Source: Trachelipus rathkii (Eukaryota > Arthropoda > Malacostraca > Isopoda > Trachelipodidae). Taken from it: DNA of 42,177 nucleotides. Of the stretch, positions 1 to 11,847 are shown piece after piece. How positions within the stretch are numbered: position 1 is the first letter of the stretch; each line of letters begins with the position of its first letter. The translations under genes and the position numbers were made by a program. The notes under the pieces are model-generated. The model saw only the letters and a list, made by a program, of their open reading frames with translations. It made no database searches and had not been told where the DNA came from. Location: NCBI GenBank assembly GCA_015478945.1, contig JABUQX010022970.1, forward strand, positions 17,501 through 59,677, written 5' to 3'.

Positions 1-1990
1 GTGAAGGAAGGTTGTGAAAAGGAAAAAGGAGGCCTATGTGAAATGGTTGGGAAGTAGGAGGGAGGAAAGCTGGGAGGAATATAGAAGGGTTAAAGTGGAA
101 GCAAAGAGGGCGGTGGAGAGGTCGAAGAGAAGAGCAAAAGATGAATGGTGTAAAAAAGTGACGGAAAATTTTGAATCGGGAGAGCTGATGTTCTGGAAAG
201 ACGTAAAATAAAAAAAGGAAGAAGAGGAGGGGTTGGGGGAGAGGATTAGGGGAGGAGATGGGGATGGATAGGAGGAGAAGATAGGGTGAGGAAGAGGTGG
301 GGGAGTATTTTGGTGGATTATTGAATGAAGTGGGGGGGGGGGAGTGGAGGAAGATTTGCAAGAGGTGAGGATGGGGGAGTGAATTGGGGAGGGAGGGAGG
401 ATGAAATACAAATGGGAGGAAATTATTAGGGCCTTGAACTAAAGGAAAAAAAGGAAGGTCCACAGGTCTTGATGGTGTGAGAATGGAAATGTTCGCAGAA
501 GGGACGGTATAGGGGTGGAGGAATGGCTTTATAGGTTATATAATATATGTTTGGAGGAGTGGTGAGGTACAACAGGATTGGGAGGAAGTTTGTTTGGTTC
601 CGCCTGTATAAGGGGAAAGGGGATAGGATGGAGTGTGGAAATTATAAAGGTATATGTCTTTTAAGTGTGGGGTAGGGAAAGTGTATGGGAGAATACTGAT
701 GAGAGAGTGAGAGGTTTAACGGAGGAGAGAATGGGGGAAAAACAAGGAGGATTTAGGGAGGGAAGAGGTGTGTGGACCAAGTGTTTACACTAAAGATGCT
801 TGTGAAAAAAAGTATAGAGAGGAAAGGGAAAAGTGTATGGGTGTTTTTTAGATTTAGAGAAAGCATATGATAGAGTGAAGAGGGTGGAATTATGGAGGGT
901 GTTGGAGGAAAATAGAGTGGGGGGTAAATTAGGTAAAGGTATTAGGGCTTTTTATAGGAATGTAAGAATTGTTGTGTGAGAGTGTTAGGAGGGGAGAGTT
1001 TAGATGTTTTGGGGTGTGAGAGGATGAAGGCAGGGTGTGTAATGTCGCCGTGGCTATTCAATTTGTTAATGGAGAGTGTTGCAGAGGTATGGTGAGGGAG
1101 GGGAGGGGGGTGGAATTGATGATTGGGAATGATAAAGGGAAGTAAACATGATACTGTTTGCGGACGATACTGCCCTAGTTGGCGAAGAACGCGGAAGGGC
1201 TAAGGTATTTGGTGAGGGAGTTTGAGAGAATGTGTGAACAAAAGGGGCTTACTAAATAAATCCAGGTAAGAGTAACAGTGTTAGTGTTTGAGGAGGAGAA
1301 AGGAGAGGAGGGGGAGGTTAGAGTTAGAGGTAGGGGGTGTAGTATTGGAAGAAGAAAAGATTTTTAGATATTTAGGATGGATTTGGGTAAGGGGGGAGGG
1401 ATGAGGGAGGAGATAGAACCATAGAGTAGGAAAAGGAATGAGAGCTTTGAGTGGTTTGAGAGAATTATGGAAAGGGGGGGATTTATCACAAAAAGTTAAG
1501 ATAAGTATGTTTGAAAAATTTGTGTACCAGCGGTTTTGTATGGGTGTGAAACGTGGGGGTTGAATGCCAGGTCCAGGAAGAAGTTGGAAGTATTTTAGAT
1601 GAAGGGGTTGAGAGCGGTTTGTGGGGTTAGCAGAAGGGAGAGGATTAGGAATAGGGTGGTGAGGGAGAGATGTGATTGGAGGAATGGTTTGGTGGGAAGA
1701 GCGGAGAAGGGAATGTTAAGATGGTATAGGCATCTAGTGAGAATGGAGGAACAGAGAGTGGTTAGGAGAGTTTGGGAGGCGGAGGGGATAGGAAGGAGAG
1801 GAAGAGGGAGACCAAGAAGGAGGTGAATGGATGGAATAAAGGAGATGCTGGAGGAGGGAGGGATGAGGGAGGAAGAGGGTAGGGTGTTGGCGAGAGATAG
1901 GGTGGGGTGGAGGAGGTGGGTGGGGGCGAGATGAGGGGAAGTGTGAATGAGAGAGGCTGTACGTACCACTACCCCGCTCAAGCGGGAAAA
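1..1990 (+). mobile_element. Degenerate non-LTR retrotransposon (RTE-like LINE), 5' end outside window
   Basis: Pieces of one reverse transcriptase appear in order on the + strand in changing frames. A basic endonuclease-RT linker lies at 14-211 and VPPVYKGKGDR plus a NYKGICLLSV-like block at about 595-665. FLDLEKAYDRV (RT motif A) is at 845-877 and ILFADDTALV (catalytic motif C, FADD) at 1151-1180. AVLYGCETW follows at about 1530-1556. The C-terminal RWYRHLVRMEE block and GRRGRGRPRRR are at about 1715-1823. This order is typical of arthropod LINEs whose C-terminus reads RWxGHVxRM then GRPRxRW. The Trp after GRPRRR is replaced by TGA at 1824-1826, and many frameshifts separate the blocks, so the copy is dead. 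The + strand is strongly G/A-rich and C-poor. The 3' end runs into (AT)n at 2020. The clade is inferred from motif style only. Confidence 0.85.
1973..1986 (+). other. Hairpin in LINE 3' UTR
   Basis: CCCGCT (1973-1978) and AGCGGG (1981-1986) form a perfect 6-bp stem with a 2-nt loop. It lies about 30 bases before the AT-rich tail of the LINE. A 3' UTR stem-loop could help the element's own RT recognise its RNA, but that role is inferred. Confidence 0.45.
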
Positions 1991-2018
1991 AGTGTAGGCA
2001 AAATAAATAAAAATATAA

Positions 2019-2019
<1 letters not shown>

Positions 2020-2098
<79 letters not shown>

Positions 2099-2125
2099 AT
2101 ATAATATATATATTATGTTTATAGA

Positions 2126-2165
<40 letters not shown>
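2020..2165. repeat. (AT)n microsatellite at LINE 3' end
   Basis: Nearly pure TA dinucleotides with a short break (TTATGTTTATAGAG) near 2113-2127. It starts directly after the AAATAAATAAAAATATAAAAA-like tail of the upstream LINE, so it may have grown from that tail. Confidence 0.95.
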
Positions 2166-2167
<2 letters not shown>

Positions 2168-2385
2168 TATTGAGTCATATGGTTAGGGTGCAAGTTTTTA
2201 TTCTCGAGTATTAGTGATCATATCCCTTTCAAACTTCCTATCATGATTGCTGGTGGTGTCTATCACCTCGGCGTAGCTGAGGTTTTACATCGCTGCACCC
2301 ACCATAAGGTGGTGCTGAGCCCCAAAACTTGGCTATGGTGATAGTTAAGTAGAAGATAAGCAACCGATATACTTCTGCGTAGGAA

Positions 2386-2496
2386 TCGGAGTCGGTGAAG
2401 GAGTTCCCTGCTGAATAAGCTCATGATGCGGAGCACTGGGCTGGAGCCGGAGCCGGAACCGGAGCCGGAGCCGGAGCAGTAGCCGAAGCTGGAGCA
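2386..2496. repeat. GGAGCC hexamer block
   Basis: An imperfect array of GGAGCC hexamers, best at 2441-2487, preceded by GGAGTC variants near 2388. The same hexamers recur at 12165-12345, 19920-20057, 35612-35730 and 38835-38948. Some of those copies have hAT-like terminal inverted repeats, so this block may be a remnant of the same type of element. The minus-strand Gly-Ser run it encodes is an artefact of the repeat. The flanks (2166-2385 and 2497-2950) hold no gene I can recognise. Confidence 0.6.
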
Positions 2497-2990
2497 GAAC
2501 CTTGAAATTTGCTTATAATAGTCCAAGTGGAGTATCTTTTCCTATGTTGTTGAAGAGGTAGAACTTGATTTTTAGGGTTTCAAGTTTCTATGGGGTGCCT
2601 TTTAGCCTCCCAGGAGGGCTTCAAAAAAAAAGAAAAATAAAGAACAGTGCATAGAAAGGAAGGAGGCAGCGTCAGAGAAGGCTCAAACCGGGGCGACCCA
2701 GCTCGAAACCGACGCGTGCGCCCGCAGGCGCAATATTTGCGCTCGAACGAATTGTAATGTTTTTCCGTTTTCTACGCTTTAACAATTTTCTTTTCAAACA
2801 GGCAGATTCATATTTTTAATTTTTTTTCTAAACATTAACTAAAATATTTTAAATACATCATTTTATTTTAACTTGAAACATTTATAATTTCACATTTTCT
2901 TTTGTAAATCTAAACTATTATCCATTTTCTTTTGTTTAAAGTTTACTAAATTTCTACTAAATTTTATTAAAAATATCCGTTAATGATGAT

Positions 2991-3164
2991 CAGTGGTTCT
3001 CAAACTTTTTCGATTCGCGGCTCCCTTGACTAATTCAAGTTTGCCGAAGTCACCCCATGTTAGATTCTAAAAAGAACGTTTTACAATTTATAAAATAGGG
3101 TATATTATTTAATCATTAAATTGCATGATTACAGCATGCCAAAAGCATTCCCAGGATTTCCCTC

Positions 3165-3235
<71 letters not shown>

Positions 3236-3306
3236 CTATATATATCATTTTAATAAATATATATATATATATATTATATATATATATATATATTATATTA
3301 TATATA

Positions 3307-3348
<42 letters not shown>

Positions 3349-3517
3349 ATAACATAACTAAATTGATGTCTTAACAAAGTTGGAAAATTCAAAATCGATT
3401 AAAATTTTTAAATGAAAACTGAAATACAATTATGAAAATATTCAAATCTTTCGCGTCACCCCTGACGGGAATCTGCGTCACTCAAAGGTGACGCGTCACA
3501 CAGTTTGAGAACCACTG
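2991..3517. mobile_element. hAT-type MITE (non-autonomous DNA transposon), 527 bp
   Basis: The ends are perfect terminal inverted repeats, CAGTGGTTCTCAAACT at 2991-3006 and its complement ending at 3517. CAGTGGTTCTCAAAC is a well known animal hAT (Charlie-like) terminus. Next to the right end is the perfect 12-bp palindrome GTGACGCGTCAC (3488-3499). A candidate 8-bp target duplication is GTTAATGA (2979-2986) and GTTAATCA (3519-3526), imperfect and offset by a few bases. The interior holds an AT array (3168-3347) and no coding sequence, so transposase would have to come from elsewhere. Confidence 0.85.
3168..3347. repeat. (AT)n microsatellite inside the MITE
   Basis: TA dinucleotides with a few interruptions (TACTATATATATCATTTTAAT around 3234-3256). 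It makes up about a third of the MITE and so probably expanded after insertion. Confidence 0.95.
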
Positions 3518-3969
3518 AGTTAATCAATATATCAAACTCTAATCAACTACATACCCCATCTCTTCCCTGTCATCTTTGATCCATTGATCAAGTGATTAAA
3601 GTCATATTTCAATCTTCATTTTGTAGAAACTTAACATGAAAATATGTTAATTGTATGAGCACTACATAAAATTATTAAAAACATTTTATGATTTTACTAA
3701 ATTTTGTTAAAAATATCAATTAATCAATAAATCAATAGATCAAACGATAATCAACCACAAACCCTACACCTAACCTGTCATCTGTGACCTGTTGATTAAA
3801 CGATTAAAGTCATATTTGAACCTTCATTTTGTATTTTAAGTCTCAGATGACATAAAATAACTTTTTTTTAGTATAAAGGAAAATAAAAACAAGTTTCCTT
3901 TTTAAACATTTATAACTTAAGTACTAATACGTTATAAAAGTAATTTTATTAAAAATTATGTATTTATTA

Positions 3970-3974
<5 letters not shown>

Positions 3975-4017
<43 letters not shown>

Positions 4018-4022
4018 TATTA

Positions 4023-4098
<76 letters not shown>

Positions 4099-4132
4099 TA
4101 TTATATATATATTTTAATATATTATTATATAT

Positions 4133-4183
<51 letters not shown>

Positions 4184-4314
4184 TAGATATATATATATAT
4201 AAAAATAAATATTTATATCATATATTATATTATATATATATAATTAGATAATATATATATATATATATATAATATATATAATATAATATTATATAAATAA
4301 ATATATATATATAT

Positions 4315-4353
<39 letters not shown>

Positions 4354-4421
4354 ATATATATATATATATTTATATATATAATATATATATATTATATATA
4401 AATATATAATATTTAAATTAT

Positions 4422-4454
<33 letters not shown>

Positions 4455-4619
4455 TAATATACTATATATATATTATATATATATATAATATATATATAAA
4501 TATATAATATATATTATATATAATGGCACGAAACAATTATTTTACAGTTATTTTTAATAATTTCCTGAATTTTACAATATATATATATTATAATAATATA
4601 TATATATATATACTATATA

Positions 4620-4659
<40 letters not shown>

Positions 4660-4694
4660 ATAGTATATATATATATATATATATCATATATGAT
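3975..4694. repeat. Long imperfect (AT)n / ATAT-TATA array
   Basis: About 720 bp of almost only A and T with constant phase shifts and ATT/AAT interruptions. One non-repetitive island of about 50 bp sits at 4523-4577. No gene is present. Confidence 0.95.
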
Positions 4695-5200
4695 GAATAC
4701 TTCTGATCAGCTATCACAGAATTGAAGCATAAACTATGAATCTTTTAAATACTCTCCAAAGATTCAATCTCTTCAGATATGATGTAAGTGTAAAGTAAAT
4801 GTCTTTTGGAGCACTGGTCCAGTCTTTAGTATTATGGGATTAAATGCATGCAAAGTAAAGCTCTCCATTGCCTTTGCGACATATTATTATTGCCACGTCA
4901 TTATTAGGATGAGTAATACCGTGAGCAATAATTTCAGATACATACTGGGGTTTGGGGAGAGAAGCCATGTTAACAACACAATGAGAAATGTCGAACTGAA
5001 GAACCTTTTGTATAGACAGCTACAAATTTAAAAAGATTATTTTGACCAAGAAAAGAAATAAACAATGCCGCTATATATCCAATCTGAAACAGAAAATGAC
5101 GCATGAAGTTGAAGCATCTTAGTCAAATTCTGATACGTTATCTACATATTCATTCAGTCCCTCCCGACATCAGACTTTTTCTTAAATGTTAAATGAAGGG
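4695..5200. other. Unassigned unique sequence between AT arrays
   Basis: Ordinary complexity. The longest frame (4834-5031, +, 65 codons) continues past its stop as a weakly protein-like stretch to about 5100, but I recognise no family. I see no splice pair or terminal repeats. Confidence 0.4.
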
Positions 5201-5352
<152 letters not shown>

Positions 5353-5388
5353 TATTTATTAACTTAATGTTTATAGAAACAATATAAT

Positions 5389-5420
5389 TAAAAATAATAA
5401 TAAAAAATAATAATAATAAC

Positions 5421-5519
<99 letters not shown>

Positions 5520-5520
5520 T
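5389..5520. repeat. (AAT)n trinucleotide microsatellite
   Basis: About 40 nearly perfect AAT units with small interruptions at the edges (AAC, AAAAAAT). Confidence 0.95.
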
Positions 5521-5544
5521 AACACTAATATTAATAACAATAAA

Positions 5545-5548
<4 letters not shown>

Positions 5549-5635
<87 letters not shown>
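5549..5635. repeat. (AT)n microsatellite
   Basis: An uninterrupted TA run of about 87 bp, only 29 bp after the AAT array, forming a compound microsatellite. Confidence 0.95.
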
Positions 5636-5637
<2 letters not shown>

Positions 5638-5744
5638 CTTATACGAATAAGGGTTATTTATTAGTCGTTTGAAAAAACTCATCATATATTGGTTTAATAG
5701 GTCTTAAGGTTAGAACTCGTTACATCTTTAAATTAATGCCAATT

Positions 5745-6017
5745 TCATAAATTATGAGATACTATATAATTTTTCAATGTATGAACACCATCCCTAGTCA
5801 CATATGTAAAAAGTTCTGGTTCAGACACTACAAATTTTTTACTGTATGGATCTTCTTGGTAAATATATTCTCTCCACTGTTCTCTGAGTTGGCTAATGAA
5901 TTTATGAATTCCTATTGAGTCTAAGAACCGATTAATAATTTTTTCAAAGACATAATATGAGCAACAGTAATATAATAATCCAATATATGTGTATTCTTCA
6001 TTCTCCTCAATATTAAC
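5745..6017 (-). other. Unidentified 90-codon open frame without a start codon
   Basis: Reading the minus strand from 6017 to the TGA at 5745-5747 gives 90 sense codons with no internal stop, unusual for such AT-rich DNA. The composition is protein-like: FEKIINRFLDSIGIHKF, then SQLREQWREYIYQEDPYSKK, then EPELFTYVTRDGVHTLKNYI. It contains no methionine and is bounded upstream by TAA, so it can only be an internal exon or a fragment of a decayed element. I see no convincing splice acceptor (only ATTGAG before GAGAATGAAG). I do not recognise the family. Its left neighbour is the compound microsatellite, and its right end overlaps the start of the Jockey-type LINE fragment on the other strand. Confidence 0.4.
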
Positions 6018-7960
6018 TTACGAATTTAAGACAGATATTTTATTTCACGAATCGGCTCCACACACCCCTATGCACTTACAAACTCCTTTACACGTGGTGG
6101 CTGTCCGCGTCCTCATTGACTCTGTTTTTACCTTGCACCCAGTTGTCAATTTACCTGAGCTGACCTTATAGCACTATTTCGGCAACTTCCGTCCATGTAC
6201 TTATGCTGGGGGACTTCAGTGTCCGTCACCCATTGTGGAATGATTCCATTTCATCCCCCAATGCAAAATGGCTCTTGAACATTTTAAACACTTTCTCCTT
6301 GGGTTGAATTAAAACGGAGCATCCTACATATATCAATCATCGACCATTTTATGTGAGCTCTGGCCTCTTTTCTTTGCGGTGGTAACTACTGCTCAATCTT
6401 TGTGACTTTGCTGTGACTTCCCAGTCTTTCGTTAACATGACCCTGGAAGTGGTCATAGCACACAATCCTTCCTCCTCAGCTTGTTGTCGATCTGCTACTC
6501 CAGGGTGGTGGACGAAATGTGTTCAAGCTAACTGGGAGCAGCGAAAACTTTGCCCGTTTTACAATATCTAACTTGATCCTTTTTAAAGCCCCCAATGCTC
6601 GTTCTCGGTACCGTAGGAATGGGAGGCAGAAATTTAGGAATTATTCGTTCACAGTAATTTCTTCCACTTCTTATTTCCGCCCACCATCCTTCTCAATGGT
6701 TCGCAACTCTCAGATGTTATCTCAGCACCAGAACCTATTGCAGGCGAGTTAAGAACAACTTAGCAACCTGCTCCATCAAATTGCGATATTATGAGTAGAT
6801 GTCGATGTCGATCCTTCGATTTCTTTTATCTACAGGAAGGCGACGTACTCCAGAATCACCTCTTTACGCTCACAGAATTTCAGTCTGCTTTGGGAGCTTG
6901 TAAGTACTGTGAGCCTAAGCCTGAGGGCATCTCAGCCCAGATGCTCCGGCATCTCCATCCTTCTGCCACGTTATTCCTCTATCCTTTAAACAGTATATGG
7001 GTAAAAGGGGATTTCCCAATTTGATCAAAAGCTTTTATGGTTACCATCTCTAAACCTGGGAAGCACCCTGCCTCTCCTGACAGTCAGTGACCCATTTCGC
7101 TTACCTGCCATAACCTGTATGCTGATGATGAGGGTAACAACGTCCCGTCTATTTCCTACACTGGAGAGTCTTCAAACCTTCTCTCCTTATCGATTTGGAC
7201 TTCGGAGGCATTGGTCTTCATCGGACCCCTTTCTCCGATTATATCGTAATATCCGATAGGCTTTTTTGTGTGGTAAGATGATCTTGGTGGTCTTTTTGAC
7301 TTAGAGAAAGCATATGACTCAACCTGGAGATTGGGAATCGTAGCGGCTGCACTCGCTGGGTCTTCGAGGGTAGCTAGTAGCTACCTCTCTTTCTTCAGTC
7401 CTTTTTGACCAATAGGCCTATCCAGGTTCATTGCGGAACCGCCCTGTACCAACCTTTTGACCCGGATGAGGAAGTGCAACAGGACAGCAACTTCAGCGTT
7501 TTGCTATTTGTAATTGGGTTTAAAAATGTAGTCACTAGCATCTTGGCTACAGTTCGTAGTTCCCTCTATGACAATAGCCTTAAGATTTACATACATGGTG
7601 CTAAGCTACCATATATGGAACGCCAACTGACAGAATGACTACCTGGTGTGATGTGCGTGGTTTTTAATTATCCCTTGCAAAGACAAAGGATACCTATTTC
7701 CGTCGCAGGAGAAGGAGAGGAATGCCTAGCAATATCTCCCCTACACATACCTCTATGGTTTTTCCATCCGAGCTAATTACGCTAGTTCGCATTCCGGCCT
7801 AATTTCACTAGTTCGCTTCCTTGGCCTGATACTGGAAGAACGCCTTACATATTTGCACCATATCCAACATCTGAAAGTCAATTTCCATCGTATATTGGAC
7901 CTTATACGACATTTAATTTCCAACACTTATGGTGTGCTGATAGATGAGCGTTATTCTTGC
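5990..7960 (+). mobile_element. Jockey-type LINE fragment (endonuclease + reverse transcriptase), degenerate
   Basis: Endonuclease pieces come first. HLQTPLHVVAVRVLIDSVFT is at about 6077-6135, and MLGDFSVRHPLWND at 6203-6244 matches the GDFNxHHxLWG metal-binding region of AP-type endonucleases. Next is the RT: FQSALGACKYCEPKPEGISA with SIWVKGDFP at about 6880-7020, TISKPGKHPASPDS, LRRHWSSSDPFLRLY, then DLEKAYDSTWR (motif A) at about 7296-7328. SFLTNRPIQV, a weakened QQDSNFSVLLF for QGSVLSxLLF, and SSLYDNSLKIY (7558-7590) follow; the last stands where the catalytic YVDD motif should be, so the active site is lost. FLGLILEERLTYLHHI at 7811-7858 is the post-RT segment. Stops and frameshifts are many. 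No 3' end or target duplication can be fixed. Confidence 0.85.
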
Positions 7961-7989
7961 GCGTGGCGTTCTGGTAATATTAGCTGCGT

Positions 7990-8770
7990 GTTCAATGTTT
8001 TGCGAAATTGAACTATTGGATTTCGCATTTTATGGCTTTTAGGATGCCTTTCTCCTTGGTACTCTTGTCGCCTACTTTTTGGTTTCTTTGACCGATGTTT
8101 GGTGCTTGCTAAGGTTAATTAGTCGTAATTTCGGTTACTTCTCTTTGCGACCTTTGTCGACGGTTTTGTGTTGTTGTGATAGATCTGGCGTTGTGAGTTA
8201 CGCTGAAGCTAACGTGATGCCGTTTAATATTTACTGAAGTAGAGAAATAGTCAATATTATTCTCTTTCTCTTGCTCCGTCTTTTGCTTAACGCCTTGGCA
8301 GACCCTACATTTCTCGATCAGACTATGGCCCCACTTGTTTATGTGAAGGTTGAAGTCCCAAAATCCAGGTGATTATTTGTTGACTTTGTTTTAGCATCTA
8401 GTGGTTGTCAACCCCCTCTTCCAGATCTTTTATTCTGTTTTCTAGTAGCGTGCTGGTATGATTTGGTCTGTGTAGGCTTGGATGTATTTGCTGCTCAATT
8501 GTTACGTCCGCACGTTTGAATGTTGTTTTGACCTTTTTATTCCAATGATATATAATATCCGGCCGATCCGAGCTCGATCGCTCACCGTGTGAAGTTGTTT
8601 CATGTTACGGTCTTTCGAATTCCGCATTTTGCTTACTTCCCTCGCAGGATCAATGGTGGTGCGTGTGTGTGATGTGCTCCGGGGTACTGATGTAACGGGA
8701 TGGGATGTGGGTGGTGATTCAGCTGTCGTTTCTGTCTTGAGACTGTACGAGTGTAAGTGCTCGTCCTCCC
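7990..8770. other. Sequence with no recognisable gene
   Basis: Mixed-composition DNA following the Jockey fragment. It may be the decayed LINE 3' portion, but I find no motif. No promoter, RNA gene or repeat is visible until the (GA)n tract. Confidence 0.4.
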
Positions 8771-8773
8771 AGA

Positions 8774-8880
8774 GGAGAGAGAGAGAGATGAGAGGTTAGA
8801 GATGTTGAGAGAGAGAGAGAGAGTTCAAAAAGAAGAGAAACATGAGAAATATATAGAGAAAGAAAGATAAGTAGAGAAAG

Positions 8881-8977
<97 letters not shown>

Positions 8978-9215
8978 AGAGAGGAGAGAGAGAGAGAGAG
9001 AAGAGAATGAGAGGAGAAGAGAGAGGAGAATGAGATGATAGAGAGGTGTAGAGAGATGAATGTGAGAGATGAGAGATGGTTAAGTAGAGGTATGAGAGTG
9101 AGAGAAAAGGAGTAGAGAGAGAGAGAGAGATGAGAGAGAGAGAGGAGAGAGAAGATTTTAGTAGAGAGATGGATGATGAGGAGAGAGAGAAATGATGAGT
9201 AATGAAGAGAGAGAA
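8774..9215. repeat. (GA)n purine tract, imperfect
   Basis: About 440 bp with almost only purines on the + strand, purest at 8886-8999, broken by ATG/GTA variants. The complementary Leu-Ser-rich frame is an artefact. Long homopurine-homopyrimidine mirror repeats can adopt triplex (H-DNA) structure. Confidence 0.95.
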
Positions 9216-9238
9216 TGATAAACATTAAAAATAAATTT

Positions 9239-9268
9239 GATTGAAGATATTTTGATTGAAGATATTTT
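9239..9268. repeat. 15-bp tandem duplication
   Basis: GATTGAAGATATTTT occurs twice back to back, just after the (GA)n tract. Confidence 0.85.
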
Positions 9269-9289
9269 GATGGTTAGGTAAGATTTTGT

Positions 9290-10150
9290 TATGTATTTTT
9301 GTTTTTTAATTTTATTAAATATTTATTGTTTGGTAAAATTTGAATTAGCTTGAATAACATAAATTATTGTTTTATTTGTTTTTTTTATTAGTTTTTTTGT
9401 TTGTTTTATTGTATTTGTTGTTTGTTTATTTATGTTATTTTTCTTTTTTTTTCTTCTTGTTGTTTTTTATTTTGTTTAATTTTTGTTCTTTTTCTGAGTA
9501 ATTCTTCCCATCCTAACATTATTTTGGTTGAGATTAGAATTTTTTTTTTTTTTTTTTTTTTGTTCTTGTTTTTTTCTTTTTGTTTTTTTGTTTTCTTATT
9601 TTTTATATCTTTATTTTTTTATTTTGTTTTTTATATATATTTGTATGTTTTTACTTGTATTTTTTTATATTTTAAAATATGTATAATTTATTGAGATTAT
9701 ATTTTTTTATTTGGATGTTAGTATTTTCTTGTGATTTGGTTGATTTGTATAGTGAGAGCGTTGTTAGAAGATTGATTTTTATTATTTTTGTGTATGTTTT
9801 TTTTGTGTATTGTGTTGAAAGGTATTAGTATCAATAAAACTCTACGGCGAAAGAGAGTTATAAGAAGAATTCGGATCAGATAAAAATATAAAGAAAAGAA
9901 ATGAGAAGGAGAAGATAGGAGAAGAGAAGAAGTTAAAGAGAGAGTATAAGTCTAACAGGGTGCTTACGTTTATTAAGAATGGTAAATCATATTTTAGATG
10001 AGAATTATTGATGGTTTTAGTAGAGATTGTTTTGTGAGTAGTTGATGTGTATTTTATGTTTTTTTTAGAGTTTTTTTTTTTTTTTATATGGATTTTTTAT
10101 TTTATATTTTTTCCTGTTTATGAAAATAAGATTTTTTTTATTTTTTTGAT
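9290..10150. repeat. T-rich low-complexity tract
   Basis: The + strand is dominated by T with G and is poor in C; an oligo-T run lies at 9540-9561 and another near 10070-10085. The Phe-rich frame at 9401-9694 is a product of this bias. No gene is recognised. Confidence 0.8.
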
Positions 10151-10267
10151 GTGATTGATGACTTTGTTTTTCGTTTTAAAAGAGATGAGTTTAGTAAGGA
10201 TACTGTTAGTATGTTTTTTATGTTTATTGTATATGTTTTTAGATTAATTGTGAGAATGAAAAAGAAG

Positions 10268-10640
10268 ATGAGAGAGAGAGAGAGAGAGAGAAGAAGAGAG
10301 AAGAGAATGAGAGAGAGAGGATTGAGTGTTATAGTAAAGATGAAGGAATGAGAGAGAGAGAGATTTTTATTAAGAAAAAAAAGTAAGAAGAATTTATAGA
10401 AGAGTGTTTTATGAGAGTATTCATTGAGTGATATGATTTGATGTATGTAGTGTTTATTGAGAGAGAGATTGAATATATGTGTAGATATGAGAGAGATGAT
10501 GAGAGAGAGAGAGAGAGAGAGAAAGATAGTGTTTCAAATAGCAAAGATAATAGAGAAGAGTGGGTCGCGATGGAAGAAATTGAGAGAGAGAAAGAGAGAG
10601 AGAGAGAGATGTAGAGAGAGATGAGAGAGAGAGAGAGAGA
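10268..10640. repeat. (GA)n purine-rich tract, interrupted
   Basis: GAGAGA runs at 10270-10315, 10350-10362, 10498-10522 and 10580-10640 alternate with T/A/G-rich spacers. Both edges resemble the 8774-9215 tract, so the two may once have been continuous or duplicated. Confidence 0.85.
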
Positions 10641-10644
10641 CCTT

Positions 10645-11415
10645 CGTATAGTCCCAAGTGCCCAAAATTATTTATGAAGTAGGTGCGATGCGTCAAAAAT
10701 TGCTTTCAATAATTCAATTTTGAAAAAAGAAATTATTCTGGATGTACTAATTTAGCAGTAATAATTAGCTTATTTAAGTTAAATTATATATGAATACTGT
10801 TATACATTTTTTATTATATAAGAGTATTCTTTATAATGTTTTTCTATTTTGATAATCACTTGGTATTATTATAAATATCTACGTCAAAAGAGTAGTCGAT
10901 GTGCTTTCCGATGAGATGATCTTAATCGCCACATGCGCCCAGTAAAGAGAAAAGAAAATATAACTGTGGCTTCATTTCGAGTCCTATTTATGTTGGTTTG
11001 TAATACTCACATCACCTTATTTCTTTATCCATCAGAACAAATAGTAAGAATTTAAAACATTGAAAGAGATAAAAAAAAATAAAACTTTAAATTAAGAAAC
11101 AAATATTGTGACTAAACTGTACTTTCATATTTTCTTGTTCAGTTCTCTTTTCCAATGATCAATAGTTTTAATGGATTAAGAACCGTTCGGGAGTTATACA
11201 ATTTTGGATTCATTCAAATGGTTTATGTTTGTTGTGGTCTGTGTTTGAAATAGGAGATTCTAATGATAATACCTTTGTTCTGTCAAAGTCTGGATGTTCT
11301 TGCTAAAAGTGGGATGAGGGGCGATCTTGAGGAATTAAGATTGGACCAATTTGTAATGGCTTCAACAACTAAAAACTGTCTTAGACTCTTATTAAAATAA
11401 TAATAAATTCGTTAC
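10645..11415. other. Unassigned sequence with a weak open frame at 11131-11397
   Basis: Most of this stretch shows nothing. At 11131-11397 (+) one frame runs for about 89 codons with a single in-frame TAG at 11251-11253. A pyrimidine-rich stretch ending TTGTTCAG sits at its left edge. The second part (SLDVLAKSGMRGDLEELRL) has protein-like composition. I do not recognise it, and chance is a fair explanation. Confidence 0.25.
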
Positions 11416-11815
11416 AATATATATAATATATATATATATTATATTATATATATATATGATTATATATTAATATAATTATTTTTTATATATATATATATAT
11501 ACTATATATATAATATATATATTATATAATATATATATATTATAAATATATATATATAATATAATAAATATATATATATATATTATATATATATATTATA
11601 TATAATTATATATAATATATATTATATATATATATATTATAGTTATATATATATTATTTAAGTATATATTAATAATATAAATATAATATATATATATATA
11701 TATATATGAATTTTTATTGCCTAATAAAACCAAATATGTTACAACAATAATAGCTCAAATAAAACAATATAATATAATATTATGTATATATATAATATAT
11801 ATAAGATTATATATA

Positions 11816-11847
<32 letters not shown>

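Larger units (their letters stand above)
2957..3832. repeat. Two-copy direct repeat (period about 207 bp) split by a MITE
   Basis: The block at about 3519-3625 (TTAATCAATATATCAAAC through GTCATATTTCAATCTTCATT) recurs at 3720-3832 with moderate divergence. The left edge of the first copy, TTACTAAATTTTATTAAAAA at about 2957, matches 3695. The 527-bp MITE at 2991-3517 sits inside the first copy, so the second copy shows the uninterrupted sequence. Confidence 0.7.

Noticed and set aside
2263..2526. Minus-strand Gly-Ser repeat protein
   Set aside because: The Gly-Ser run is the GGAGCC hexamer array read in one frame; the rest has no protein-like support.
8719..9225. 168-codon Leu/Ser-rich membrane-like frame
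   Set aside because: It is the complement of the (GA)n tract. Similar frames at 10329-10696 and 26971-27357 are rejected for the same reason.
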